Below, one piece after another: positions 49,690 to 58,152 of a DNA stretch of 64,000 bases; position 1 is the stretch's first letter, and every line of letters begins with the position of its first letter. The stretch is from the NCBI GenBank assembly GCA_016182905.1, contig JACPFR010000027.1, positions 1 through 64,000 on the forward strand, given 5' to 3'. Made by a program: the position numbers and the translations under genes. Source of the DNA: Elusimicrobiota bacterium. Its GTDB lineage: Bacteria; Elusimicrobiota; Elusimicrobia; UBA1565; UBA9628. A model generated the notes under the pieces. It was not told the DNA's origin. It saw only the letters and a program-made list of their open reading frames with translations, and made no database searches.

Positions 49690-52600
49690 CTTTGCACCGC
49701 GAACTTGATCGTGCGCCTTCCGCCCGTGCCCTCGATGACGGCGAGGTAGACTCCGCTGGCGAGCGCGCGGCCGTCCCGGTCGGTCCCGTTCCAGCTCAGG
49801 ACCTGGCCCGCGGCGTCGGCGTCGAGCTCCTTGAGCAGGCGGCCCGTCGCCGTGAAGATCTTGACGTGCGCCCCCGCGGGCAGGTTCGAGAGCTTGATCT
49901 TCGTGTGGCCGAGCGCGGGGCGGAACGGGTTGGGGAACACGAAGCCGTCGGCGACCGAGGCGCCGGGCGTCTGGGCGACGATCTGGAACAGCGAGAAATG
50001 GTCGGTCGTGCCGGTGACCTGGCGCGTCTCATTGTCGGCGCTGCTGTCGAGGACGACCCAGCCGGTCGTCGCGTCGTAGCGGGCGAGCCTCAGGTGGTCG
50101 GGGTTGACGCCCGCGACCTGGGCGGGCGTGTAGCCGATCTTGATCGTCACCGGCGCCGAGGGCTGCAGGCCGCCGGCGGTCACCGAGATCGTGACGCCGA
50201 GCGCGGTCAGGCCGGGGCGCGCGGGCAGGGCCGGCACGGCGGAGGCGCCGGGCACCGTCACCGAGATCGTGGCCGGGGCCGAGAAGCCGCCGGTCGGGAC
50301 GACGACCTCGGCGGTGGTGCCGCCGGCGAGCGCGGTCGTGACCGTGGCCGAGGAGCCGGTGGTGAGGTTCGTGAACGACGGCGCGCCAAGGGCGTAGATG
50401 CCGTCGGGGTTGGAGACCTCGGCCGTGACGACGCCGGTCACCGAGTTCACCGCCGTCACGCCGTCGATGACCTGCTCGAAGACGCTCGTGGCCTGGTTGA
50501 GCTTGAAGACGCGCATCACCGACAGCGGCACGAGGATGGACTGCGCCCCGTAGGCCCCGACGCTGATGCTGCCGGAGGTGACGACGTAGGGCATGCTGAC
50601 CGTGACGAGCCTGCTGCCCGCGCCGGCCGCCGTCGTCGGGCTCGCGTCGCGCACGGCCGAGAGCTTGAGGACCGTCGTCGAGACGAAGGTGTTGGCCGTG
50701 GCCGCGAAGGCGGCGGTCGTCAGCGCCAGGTCCGCGGCGGCGAGCTCGGACTTGCCCTGGATGCCCAGGCGCACGCTGAAGCCGTAGGTGTTGGCCGGGA
50801 TGTCGGCGCGCAGCAGGGGGTTGCTGAAGTTGACGACGGCGCCGCCCGCCGAGGTCACGAGCACGGTCGAGTACACGGTCGTGTCGCGGGCCAAGGCGCC
50901 GATCGAGGCGCGCAGCAGGTTGGCCTGGGCGCTGAGGCTGTTGGTCGAGGAGAAGAAGGCCTGGGTCTGGCCGAAGGCGTCGGTGACGGCCTGCGTCGAG
51001 GTCACCGCCGAGACGACCGAGCCGTTGACCAAGGACAGCGACACGACGCCCGAGCCGGTCGCCACCGAGAAGGTCGCCGTCGAGTTGGACACGGGGTTCG
51101 AGTAGCCGTCGTAGATCGTCGCCGTCAGCACGCTCGGCACGCCGGCGATCGTGGACTGCGGGTTGGCGAGCAGCGCGATCTGGGCGGGCGTGCCCGCGCC
51201 GACGACGGCCGCGTACGTCGAGACGCCGACCACGCCCGCGCCGGTGTCGGCCGCGCGGATGACGATGCTCTCCGCCTTCGTGTAGGTCTGGTTGGCGATC
51301 GTGACGACGCCGTTGGCGGGCATGTTGATGTTCGTCACGCCCAGCACGCCCGCGCCGGCGAGCGATTGGTTGGCCGCGTTGAGCGCCGACAGCGAGAGGG
51401 TGCCGGCGTAGCCGACGACCGGCGTGCTCGACGAGTCCACGGCGCGCACGGTCATGGAGAACGGCACGCCCGCCTGCGTCCCGGTGGGGATCGTGACGAT
51501 GAAGTGGCTCGGGCCGCGCACGACGAGCGTTCCGGAGAGGCCGGTCTTGATGCTGCCGCTGCCCCGGGTCGCCTTGATCTGGATGTCCTCGATCTTGTTG
51601 TAGGTCTGCGAGCTGATGACGACCTGGCCGCCGGAGCCGGCGAAGCTCATGACGCTCGTGCCGAGCGTGCCGGTGCCCTGGACCGCGGTCTGGTCGAACA
51701 GCGGCGTCAAAGTGACGCCCGATTCGGTGTAGCCCGGCAGCTGATGGCCGTACGCGTTGACCGCCGTGACCGTGCTGCGGAACGAGACGCCGACCGAGGT
51801 GACCGTCGGCACCGAGACCTGGTACGAGTCGAGGAAGTTCGACTCGACGAGGACCGCGGGGGTCGAGACGGCCACGTTCGGCGTGAAAACGGGCGCCGAC
51901 GCGAGGAAGCTCGCGAAGTTGTCGAACGTGTGGGATCCGCAGTTGCGGCCGTCGGCGTGGAACTGGGCGCGGCCGAGGGAGTCGGTGTACCCGATGAGCT
52001 GGGTCCCGCCGCAGGTCACGGTCGGGCCGGCCAGGATCCCGTTGAAGCCGTAGAGGAAGTAGGCGGCGCCGACCATGTCCTTGAGCAGGACGATCGTCGC
52101 CGGTACGGTGCTGCCGAGAGGGTCGAAGACGGTCACCGTCATCGTCGTGCGCCGCACGTCGCTTTGCAGCGCCTGCGAGGAGTAGGAGACCGTGAACGTC
52201 GAGGCGCGGGCGTCGGCGAGGACGACCGGCAGATTCGGGAGTCCGAGCGCGTAGGCGGTCACCGTCGGCGCGACGTACGGAAGCGCGAGCGCGGGAGCGC
52301 ATAGGAGGGTCCCCGACTCGCTGTAGCGCAGGCGGTAGGCGACGCTCACCTGCCCCGTGCTGTCGGTCAGATAGTAGTTCGAGGCCGGGGTCAAGGAGGA
52401 TTCCGGGGCGACCGCGTTGCAGGTTCCGGTGAAATTCGTCCGGTCCAGGCCGACCGGGAAATTCGAGACCCGGCCGCCGGTCGAATTGGAAACGGTGAAG
52501 GTCAAGGTCGTCACCTGAACGATGCGGCCGGTCCCGTCGTCCTCGATCGAGGGCGTCGAGAGCGTCACCGTGAAAGTCGAGGCGCGGGTCTCGCGCGTCA

Positions 52601-54209
52601 CGATCGATGCGGTCGCGCCCACGCCGATCAAAGTCGCGGTGAGCGTGGAGGAGAACGTGCTCCAGTTCGCGTGGCTCAGCGAGTTGAGGTTCGCCTCCAC
52701 GGACAGACCCAGCAAGCCGGTTTCGCTGGAACTGTACTGTCCGTTGACGAGGTTTCCGACGACGCTGTAAGTCGTGGCGGAGGCGTTGTAGGCCAGTCCC
52801 GTCGTGGCGGTCTGCGAGATCGCCAGCGAGGCCATTCCCCGGAGAGCGCTCGCGCCGTCGCGGGTCTCGAAGACCACGGTCGAGGTCCACACGCTCCCGT
52901 TTTGCGCGACGATGGAGGACGAGGACATGCCGACCACTTGGCGCGCGCCCGAGTCGGCGACGGCGTAGGCGTTGCGTCCGGAGGTCTGCGTGTGGGTGAA
53001 ATAGAGCGCGCCGGTGCTGCTGACGGCGATGCCGCCGGACCCCCACTGCGCGTAGCCGTCGTTCCCGGCGTAGTTCATCGTCCAGTTGACGGCGCCGGTG
53101 GCGGGGTCGAGCGACACGAGCTTGCCGTCGTCGAGGAAATAGAGCGACGTGCCGTTGACCAAGGTCGGCGCGCCGCCGTACTGCAGGCTGGCGGTCGGGA
53201 AGTAGGTCCAGGAGGCGGCGCCGGTGGTCCGGTCGAAGGCTTGGAGGTTGGAAAATCCGTTCGAGGCGATCACGCGGCTCGGAGCGATGATCGGGCTGAA
53301 TATGGTCGTGTTGCTGTCGGACCCCGCGCCAGCGGTGCGCCAGATCGTGGTGTTCGTCAGGAGGTCCATCTTCATCAGATATTCGCCGCCGGAGGCCGCG
53401 TTCTCCGAGGTGAAGTAGGCGAAGCCCTGATCGTCCACCGATAGCGCCAGCGAGTCCGCCCAGCCGCCGGGGTAGTGGCTGCTGATGAAAACGCCGGTGG
53501 CGCTGGCGAGCGAGATCGTGCCCGTATAATTCCCGCGATAAATGACCTGCGCCCCGTCCGTGGAGATCGCGGGAGCTCCCGAGTAGCTGCTCGCTCCGAC
53601 CTTCGTGCGCCAGGCCACGCCGCCCGTGCTGGCGTCGATCTTGTAGATGTAGGAAGGATAGGTGCCCAGGCCACGCTCGTCGTCCTGGTCGCCGAGGTAG
53701 ATGAAGCCGTCGGCCCCGATCGCAGGCGAGCCTCCGGGGAAGTTGAAGGTCGTGAAGGGGCCGCGCGGATCGACCGTCCACTGGACGGCGCCGGTGTTGG
53801 TGGAAACGGCCACTACGACGTTTTGGCTGGAATAGATCACGAGGCCGTTGTCGGTGACCGCGGGCTGGGAGATCTTGGCGCCTGTCGCCCCCGTCTGCCA
53901 GAGCGTGGCGCCGTCGGAGGGATTGAGAGCCAGGAGGCGGTCGAACGAAGGGACGAGGAGGGTCCCGTCGGGGCCGATGCTGGGTCCGTAGCGCGGCCGC
54001 ACCGTGCCGACGCCGCCCGAGAAGTCGCCGCTGCCGAGGACTTGCCGGCTCCAATAGACGCGGGGGTTGCCGATGCTCCCGCCGGCGGTCGTCGAGCTCG
54101 TGTGCTGGGCGTTCCCTAGCCGCATCGGCCAGGGCGTCTGGGCCGGGCCGGCGGACGCGGGACTCGCGAGAGCCAGGCCCGCCGCCAGCGCCAGGAGGAG
54201 CCTCCTCAC
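49686..54209 (-). CDS. Large surface protein: PQQ-type propeller, Ig-like repeats, T9SS/FlgD-like C-terminal domain
   Basis: 1507 residues; GTG 54209 overlaps the upstream stop as GTGA. Signal peptide LLLALAAGLALASPASAGPA. Residues about 30-470: PQQ-like beta-propeller blades (LLALNPSDGATLWQTG, VAVSTNTGAVQWTVDP, SLDPATGAVNWTMNYAG). Then many Ser/Thr/Val-rich Ig-like (invasin/filamin-type) repeats (VLTATIYDGYSNPVSNSTAT). The C-terminal 90 residues: FVFPNPFRPALGHTKIKLSN, AHVKIFTATGRLLKELDADA, WNGTDRDGRALASGVYLAVI, ending TIKFAVQR. This is the FlgD-Ig/T9SS type A-like anchor or sorting module. Probable adhesin or surface-layer protein exported with the PorV-like neighbour. Confidence 0.85.
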   Translation of the reverse strand: MRRLLLALAAGLALASPASAGPAQTPWPMRLGNAQHTSSTTAGGSIGNPRVYWSRQVLGSGDFSGGVGTVRPRYGPSIGPDGTLLVPSFDRLLALNPSDGATLWQTGATGAKISQPAVTDNGLVIYSSQNVVVAVSTNTGAVQWTVDPRGPFTTFNFPGGSPAIGADGFIYLGDQDDERGLGTYPSYIYKIDASTGGVAWRTKVGASSYSGAPAISTDGAQVIYRGNYTGTISLASATGVFISSHYPGGWADSLALSVDDQGFAYFTSENAASGGEYLMKMDLLTNTTIWRTAGAGSDSNTTIFSPIIAPSRVIASNGFSNLQAFDRTTGAASWTYFPTASLQYGGAPTLVNGTSLYFLDDGKLVSLDPATGAVNWTMNYAGNDGYAQWGSGGIAVSSTGALYFTHTQTSGRNAYAVADSGARQVVGMSSSSIVAQNGSVWTSTVVFETRDGASALRGMASLAISQTATTGLAYNASATTYSVVGNLVNGQYSSSETGLLGLSVEANLNSLSHANWSTFSSTLTATLIGVGATASIVTRETRASTFTVTLSTPSIEDDGTGRIVQVTTLTFTVSNSTGGRVSNFPVGLDRTNFTGTCNAVAPESSLTPASNYYLTDSTGQVSVAYRLRYSESGTLLCAPALALPYVAPTVTAYALGLPNLPVVLADARASTFTVSYSSQALQSDVRRTTMTVTVFDPLGSTVPATIVLLKDMVGAAYFLYGFNGILAGPTVTCGGTQLIGYTDSLGRAQFHADGRNCGSHTFDNFASFLASAPVFTPNVAVSTPAVLVESNFLDSYQVSVPTVTSVGVSFRSTVTAVNAYGHQLPGYTESGVTLTPLFDQTAVQGTGTLGTSVMSFAGSGGQVVISSQTYNKIEDIQIKATRGSGSIKTGLSGTLVVRGPSHFIVTIPTGTQAGVPFSMTVRAVDSSSTPVVGYAGTLSLSALNAANQSLAGAGVLGVTNINMPANGVVTIANQTYTKAESIVIRAADTGAGVVGVSTYAAVVGAGTPAQIALLANPQSTIAGVPSVLTATIYDGYSNPVSNSTATFSVATGSGVVSLSLVNGSVVSAVTSTQAVTDAFGQTQAFFSSTNSLSAQANLLRASIGALARDTTVYSTVLVTSAGGAVVNFSNPLLRADIPANTYGFSVRLGIQGKSELAAADLALTTAAFAATANTFVSTTVLKLSAVRDASPTTAAGAGSRLVTVSMPYVVTSGSISVGAYGAQSILVPLSVMRVFKLNQATSVFEQVIDGVTAVNSVTGVVTAEVSNPDGIYALGAPSFTNLTTGSSATVTTALAGGTTAEVVVPTGGFSAPATISVTVPGASAVPALPARPGLTALGVTISVTAGGLQPSAPVTIKIGYTPAQVAGVNPDHLRLARYDATTGWVVLDSSADNETRQVTGTTDHFSLFQIVAQTPGASVADGFVFPNPFRPALGHTKIKLSNLPAGAHVKIFTATGRLLKELDADAAGQVLSWNGTDRDGRALASGVYLAVIEGTGGRRTIKFAVQR

Positions 54210-55882
54210 TGGAGGACCCCCGCCTTGATCAGGATCTTGGGCTCGACGACGATGTCGATGCTGCGGCCGCCGAACTCGGAGGCGATGATGCGCTGCTGGA
54301 AGTTGTGCTGGACGAGCTTCTCTTTGTAGCGCGCCCCGCTCGTCACGCCGCTGAAGTCGGCCTTCGTCGCCACGCGGCCCTCGTCCGAGACGACGTAGAA
54401 GTCGTACATCTCCATCGTGCCGTCGAAGGCGTAGGTGATGGTGACGCGGTCGTGGAAGACGCCGGCGCCCTCGGGCTGGGTGATCGCGGAGGGCCGGGCG
54501 GCGTTCTCGCAGGCCGTGGAGGTGCAGTTGACGGGCGCGGCGACCGCGCAGCCGGCCAGGGCGCAGTCCGCGCCGCCGCCGAGTATGCGCGTGTGGATGC
54601 CGCCCACGGCGTAGTCGTAGGAGGTGATGTTGGCCCCGGCCGCGGGCTCCCAGCCGTACTTCTCGGTCCCGTTGATCTTGTAGGAGTAATTGTCGAAGAG
54701 GGTCGTCCAGAAGGCGGTCCCGGCCGTCTCGGTGGTGAAGGTGTTGGTCTGGCCGTCGTAGGCGACTTTGTCGGCCGTCAGGGGGGAGTTGACGAGGTGG
54801 CCGCCGGTGCCGATCTCGACGACGGAGTCCCGGGTGTTGGAGCGGCCGGTCTCGAACTCGGTGATGAAGTAGTCGGGGGCGGCGCCGGACTTGCCGGTCA
54901 GGTAGCGCGTCGCCGCGGTCAGGTCGGCGGGCAGGGTCTGGTTGAAGCGGGCCTGATAGTAGAAGTAGTCGAAACGGTCGGCGCGCTCGGAGAGGGCGAC
55001 GAGCTTGAACTGGTCGGCGGCGGGGCGCACGACGTACTCCTCGAGGCGCACGCGCTTGCCGAACGCGTCGATGAGGGTCTTGCCCTCCTGGTACTCGGCG
55101 CGGCGGGACTCGACGGCGGCGGCGGCCTGGATCGCTTCCTTGGACTGGCCGAGGGCGACCTCGCGCTCGACGTCCTTCTTGAAATCGTCGTCCACCGTCC
55201 GCGGGGCGGTGGTCTTCTCCAGCCGCTTCAGCGGCTTGCGCTCCGCGACGATGACCTTGGGGGCGGCGGCGGGGGCGGCGGGCTTGGCCGCGGCGGCCGC
55301 GGCGGCGGCGGCGCGCTCGGCCGCCCGCTCGAGCGGCTGGTCGGGCATGACCCGGATGGAGCGCATCGTGCGCCCGTCGCCGAGCTCGATCTCCTCGCCG
55401 AGCAAGGTCTTGACCCCGACGACACCCTCGCTGACGTCGATCAAGGTGGCCCGGGAGGCGGCGACGTCGACCGAGAACGCCGTGCCGCGCACCGAGCAGA
55501 CGGCGGTCGGCGTGCGGACCTGGAAGCGGCGGTTGAGGGTCTTGGTGACCCAGGCCTTGAGCGTGCCGACCTCGAGCTTGAACAGGGCCATGGTCCCGAC
55601 CGCGGCGGAGGACTCGGCCGTGAACTCGGAGGACGCCCCCAGGAGTATCTTCGAGCCGTCCGGGGTCAGGAGGGAGGCCGTGGAGCCGCCGCCGGTGCGG
55701 ATCTTATCGCCCTTTTCGACGCGCCAGGGCACCTCGGTGACCCGATTCCAGCTCTGGACCCGGGGCAGGTAGACCTCGACGTTGCCCTGCCTCTCGACGA
55801 TGTCGATCTGCGCCCGCGCCGCTTGGCCAAAAAAAAGCGCCGCGAGGGCGAGGAGAGGGGCTTTGAGGAGGGGAGGCGGCAT
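54206..55882 (-). CDS. FecR-domain envelope protein
   Basis: 558 residues. Signal peptide APLLALAALFFGQAARAQ. FecR domain (about 25-190): VERQGNVEVYLPRVQSWNRV, WRVEKGDKIRTGGGSTASLL, LLGASSEFTAESS, RRFQVRTPTAVCSVRGTAFS, IDVSEGVVGVKTLLGEEIEL. An Ala-rich spacer follows, then a predicted helical or beta C-terminal region with Cys (CALAGCAVAAPVNC). FecR-like exported proteins often act in surface or signalling assemblies. First gene of the surface operon; ATG 55882 lies 9 nt after TATACT. Confidence 0.85.
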   Translation of the reverse strand: MPPPLLKAPLLALAALFFGQAARAQIDIVERQGNVEVYLPRVQSWNRVTEVPWRVEKGDKIRTGGGSTASLLTPDGSKILLGASSEFTAESSAAVGTMALFKLEVGTLKAWVTKTLNRRFQVRTPTAVCSVRGTAFSVDVAASRATLIDVSEGVVGVKTLLGEEIELGDGRTMRSIRVMPDQPLERAAERAAAAAAAAAKPAAPAAAPKVIVAERKPLKRLEKTTAPRTVDDDFKKDVEREVALGQSKEAIQAAAAVESRRAEYQEGKTLIDAFGKRVRLEEYVVRPAADQFKLVALSERADRFDYFYYQARFNQTLPADLTAATRYLTGKSGAAPDYFITEFETGRSNTRDSVVEIGTGGHLVNSPLTADKVAYDGQTNTFTTETAGTAFWTTLFDNYSYKINGTEKYGWEPAAGANITSYDYAVGGIHTRILGGGADCALAGCAVAAPVNCTSTACENAARPSAITQPEGAGVFHDRVTITYAFDGTMEMYDFYVVSDEGRVATKADFSGVTSGARYKEKLVQHNFQQRIIASEFGGRSIDIVVEPKILIKAGVLQ

Positions 55883-55948
55883 TACCCGTGAAGTATAGAG
55901 GGGCCTCCCGGGGGTGTCAATGTCATAAAGGTTACGAGACCGGAGTCT

Positions 55949-56134
55949 CTAAACGGGGTTTTGAGGCCGGCGCCGGGTGACCGGGCGCTTCGGCTGCGGG
56001 TTCATGGCGGCCTTGCGGCCCTGGCGGCAGCGGAGCAAGGCCTGCGGCATCGGACCGATCGGAAAGAATCCGTTGGAGCGGTTCGGGGCCGGCTGGCGGC
56101 CCAAAAGGTCGTCCAGGAAGCGTTTCATGCCCAT
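55949..56134 (-). CDS. Possible small basic protein
   Basis: 61 residues, or 59 from the second ATG: MKRFLDDLLGRQPAPNRSNG, then a very basic Pro/Arg tail (RRCRQGRK-like and RPVTRRRPQNPV). Composition and a helical start look protein-like, but there is no clear ribosome site or homologue in mind. It fills most of the 334-bp gap 55883-56216, where I see no better gene on either strand. Confidence 0.3.
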   Translation of the reverse strand: MGMKRFLDDLLGRQPAPNRSNGFFPIGPMPQALLRCRQGRKAAMNPQPKRPVTRRRPQNPV

Positions 56135-56161
56135 TCGGGTCGCAACGCACCCGCCAAAGAG

Positions 56162-56197
56162 AGCCCCCCGGCCGCTGAAGCGGTCGGGGGGCTTTTT
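56162..56197. terminator. Rho-independent-type terminator next to the cold-shock gene
   Basis: 14-bp stem AGCCCCCCGGCCGC with one G-T pair, loop TGAA, then TTTTT on the plus strand. On the minus strand it follows the cold-shock gene stop by 20 nt but has only CTCTTT after it. The T run implies it also ends an unidentified plus-strand transcript from the 55.9-56.16 kb gap. Confidence 0.75.
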
Positions 56198-56216
56198 ACC
56201 CGGAGCTAGCTCTGAG

Positions 56217-56417
56217 TTAGAGCTTGACGACGCCGGCAGCCTTCGGGCCCTTCTCGGTCTGAAGGAGATCGTACTGGACGGCCTGGTTCTCGCTCAAGGA
56301 GCGGAAGCCGTCGGACTGGATCGCGCTGTGATGCACGAACACGTCCGCGCTGCCGTCGTCGGGAGTGATGAACCCGAAGCCCTTCTGGTCGTTGAACCAC
56401 TTCACTTTGCCTTGCAT
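56217..56417 (-). CDS. Cold-shock protein (CspA family)
   Basis: 66 residues: complete single CSD with RNP1 [10 protein letters not shown] and RNP2 VFVHHSAI; begins [11 protein letters not shown]. Binds single-stranded RNA/DNA and melts mRNA structure. ATG 56417 (GAGG 8-9 nt upstream) is the family start; longer frames are leader sequence. An approximately 75-nt 5' leader with a GC hairpin (GGCCCTGCCGAGGGGCCC) precedes it, in keeping with temperature-responsive csp leaders. Confidence 0.97.
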   Translation of the reverse strand: MQGKVKWFNDQKGFGFITPDDGSADVFVHHSAIQSDGFRSLSENQAVQYDLLQTEKGPKAAGVVKL

Positions 56418-56496
56418 GCTTGTACACCTCGTATTGCGACTTGTACGGGCCCCTCGGCAGGGCCTTCTCGTCGACGAATCGACGGGAACTGACAAA

Positions 56497-56524
56497 ATTA
56501 TACCACGAGGCATTCGTCCGTCAA
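56497..56524 (-). promoter_or_regulatory. Sigma-70-type promoter of the cold-shock gene
   Basis: -35 TTGACG (56519-56524), 16-bp spacer, -10 TATAAT (56497-56502). Predicts transcription from about 56490 and a leader of roughly 73 nt, in contrast to the leaderless genes around it. Confidence 0.8.
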
Positions 56525-56669
56525 GTACCATTTGTTACTGATTCGGGGGGTTATTTTGGCACCCTCCATAGGGCCTAGAAAAGACCTATAAGCGGGGTCA
56601 TAATGAGCCTAAACGACGCTTAATGGACGCGAAACGCGAGGGGCGGGCGCGGAAAGGCCGAAAAGAAGC

Positions 56670-57164
56670 TTACTTCGAGCCCGAGCGGGCTTTGCGGCGG
56701 GCTTCGGCGGCGATCCAGCGCTCCTTCTCGTCCGGCGTCTCCACGAGGAGGGGAGGGATGGGGGCGGGGCGGCCCTGGTCGTCCACGGCGACCATGGTGA
56801 CGAGGCAGGAGTTGGTGTGGACCCGGCTGCCGCCGGGCATGTCCTCGGCGTAGACCTCGACGCCGATCTCCATCGAGGTGCGGCCGGTGTGGTTGACCTG
56901 GGCCTTGGCGATCAGGAAGGTGCCCACGTGGATCGGGACCAGGAACTCGACGCGCTCCATGGCCACGGTCACGCAGGGCTTGCCCGAGTGGCGCATGGCG
57001 CAGACGGAGGCGGCCTTGTCCACCATCTGCAGGACCTTGCCGCCGAAGACGGTGCCGTGCATGTTGGCGTCCGGGGGGAACATCAGGTCGGCGACGTCGG
57101 AGATGGAATCTCGGGAAGGGCGCGGGGCCAGGCGGCGGTCCGCCTTGGGGGGCTTAGCGGCCAT
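56670..57164 (-). CDS. Acyl-CoA thioesterase (hotdog fold, YciA/BFIT type)
   Basis: 164 residues. Hydrolyses acyl-CoA to free acid and CoA in the cytoplasm. Hotdog signature: SISDVADLMFPPDANMHGTV with FGGKVLQMVDKAASVCAMRH (catalytic-helix region), VTVAMERVEFLVPIHVG, and SRVHTNSCLVTMVAVDDQGR. C-terminal Lys/Arg tail. Its start overlaps the 3' end of the nitrilase gene by 11 nt, so co-transcribed. Confidence 0.92.
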   Translation of the reverse strand: MAAKPPKADRRLAPRPSRDSISDVADLMFPPDANMHGTVFGGKVLQMVDKAASVCAMRHSGKPCVTVAMERVEFLVPIHVGTFLIAKAQVNHTGRTSMEIGVEVYAEDMPGGSRVHTNSCLVTMVAVDDQGRPAPIPPLLVETPDEKERWIAAEARRKARSGSK

Positions 57165-57930
57165 ATAAAGCAGGCCTGCGGTCGTCGAATAAGTCGCAGG
57201 CGGGGTGGACCTTCTTGTTCTTGGCGGTCCAGGCGTCGATCGTGACGACCGCGGCGGCGGGCTGCTCGGGGCCGAGGCGGACCAGCAAGGTCCCGTTGGG
57301 GGAGACCATCTGGGACTGGCCGATGTAGCGCAGGCCGCGCTCGATGCCGACCCGGTTGGCCGTCGCGGAGAAGACCCGGTTCTCGAGGGAGCGGATCTTC
57401 ATGCCCTCGGGCGCCCAAGGGAGGACCAGGTTCGAGGGGTGGGCGATGATCTCCGCCCCCTTGAGGGCCAAGGTCCGGGCGGCCTCGGGGAAGAACCAGT
57501 CGAAGCAGACCATCACGCCGACCGACACGTCTTTGACCTTCTCGGTCCAGAAGCCGGTGTCGCCGGGGGTGAAGAACTTCTTCTCGCCGCCGAACAGATG
57601 GGTCTTGCGGTAGACGCGGCTCTTGCCGCCCTGCGCCAGGACGGCCGAGTTGTACAGCTTGGAGCCCGCTTTTTCGGGGAAGCCCGCGACGATCGCGCAG
57701 TCGCGGCTCGCGGCGTAGGCGCGCAGGAGGCCGATCAGGGGGCCGTTCGCGCCTTCGGCGCACTTGGCCGCCTCTTTCTTGGTCTTGAAGTTGTAGCCGG
57801 AGGCGAAGAACTCGGGAAGGACCCAGAGATCGGCTTCCTGGCGGTCCATCAGCTCGAAGCACGCCTTGATGTTCTGGGGCGCTTTGAGGAACTTGGGGGA
57901 ATTTTGGACGACGCCGAGCCTGAATTCCAT
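57154..57930 (-). CDS. Carbon-nitrogen hydrolase (nitrilase superfamily)
   Basis: 258 residues. Hydrolyses an amide or related C-N bond with a Glu-Lys-Cys triad: WVLPEFFASG (Glu40), VYRKTHLF (Lys109), MVCFDWFFPE (Cys142). PNGTLLVRLGPEQPAAAVVT near the end is the usual late strand pair. The substrate branch (omega-amidase, carbamoyl-putrescine or other) cannot be told. ATG 57930 is preferred to 57939 because it lies 7 nt after TACGAT. Pairs with the thioesterase downstream. Confidence 0.93.
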   Translation of the reverse strand: MEFRLGVVQNSPKFLKAPQNIKACFELMDRQEADLWVLPEFFASGYNFKTKKEAAKCAEGANGPLIGLLRAYAASRDCAIVAGFPEKAGSKLYNSAVLAQGGKSRVYRKTHLFGGEKKFFTPGDTGFWTEKVKDVSVGVMVCFDWFFPEAARTLALKGAEIIAHPSNLVLPWAPEGMKIRSLENRVFSATANRVGIERGLRYIGQSQMVSPNGTLLVRLGPEQPAAAVVTIDAWTAKNKKVHPACDLFDDRRPALYGR

Positions 57931-57937
57931 GGCGGGC

Positions 57938-57943
57938 ATCGTA
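57938..57943 (-). promoter_or_regulatory. -10 box TACGAT, leaderless start of the nitrilase
   Basis: TACGAT, GCCCGCC (7 nt), ATG 57930. Supports this start over 57939. Confidence 0.5.
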
Positions 57944-57954
57944 TCAAAAATTGA

Positions 57955-57990
57955 AGAAGCCCGCCTCCCTGGGAAGTGAGGCGGGCTTCT
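57955..57990 (-). terminator. Hairpin with minus-strand T-rich tail upstream of the nitrilase
   Basis: 13-bp stem AGAAGCCCGCCTC/GAGGCGGGCTTCT, 10-nt loop, followed on the minus strand by TCAATTTTTG. No annotated minus-strand gene lies upstream, so it may end an unannotated short transcript from about 58.1 kb or act on the nitrilase promoter. Confidence 0.55.
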
Positions 57991-58140
57991 GCGCCGTCTT
58001 CCGGGATCCCTCTTTCGAGGGTAGGAGGAGGAAAGCGCTTGGTGATAGGAGGTTAGCCGGCCCGGCGGCCGCGCGGGAGGGTCCGGGGGCTCAGGCTCGT
58101 CTGGGTCTAAAGTCCTATATCCGCGGGAGGGCTTCCTTTA

Positions 58141-58146
58141 TAGAAT
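58141..58146 (+). promoter_or_regulatory. -10 box TAGAAT, leaderless GTG start of the methyltransferase
   Basis: TAGAAT, CCGCGG (6 nt), GTG 58153; no Shine-Dalgarno. Confidence 0.55.
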
Positions 58147-58152
58147 CCGCGG

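Noticed and set aside
50029-54054. Alternative minus-strand frame of 1341 codons inside the PQQ/Ig gene
   Set aside because: Arg-rich out-of-frame shadow of the 1507-residue protein, which has recognisable propeller and Ig repeats.
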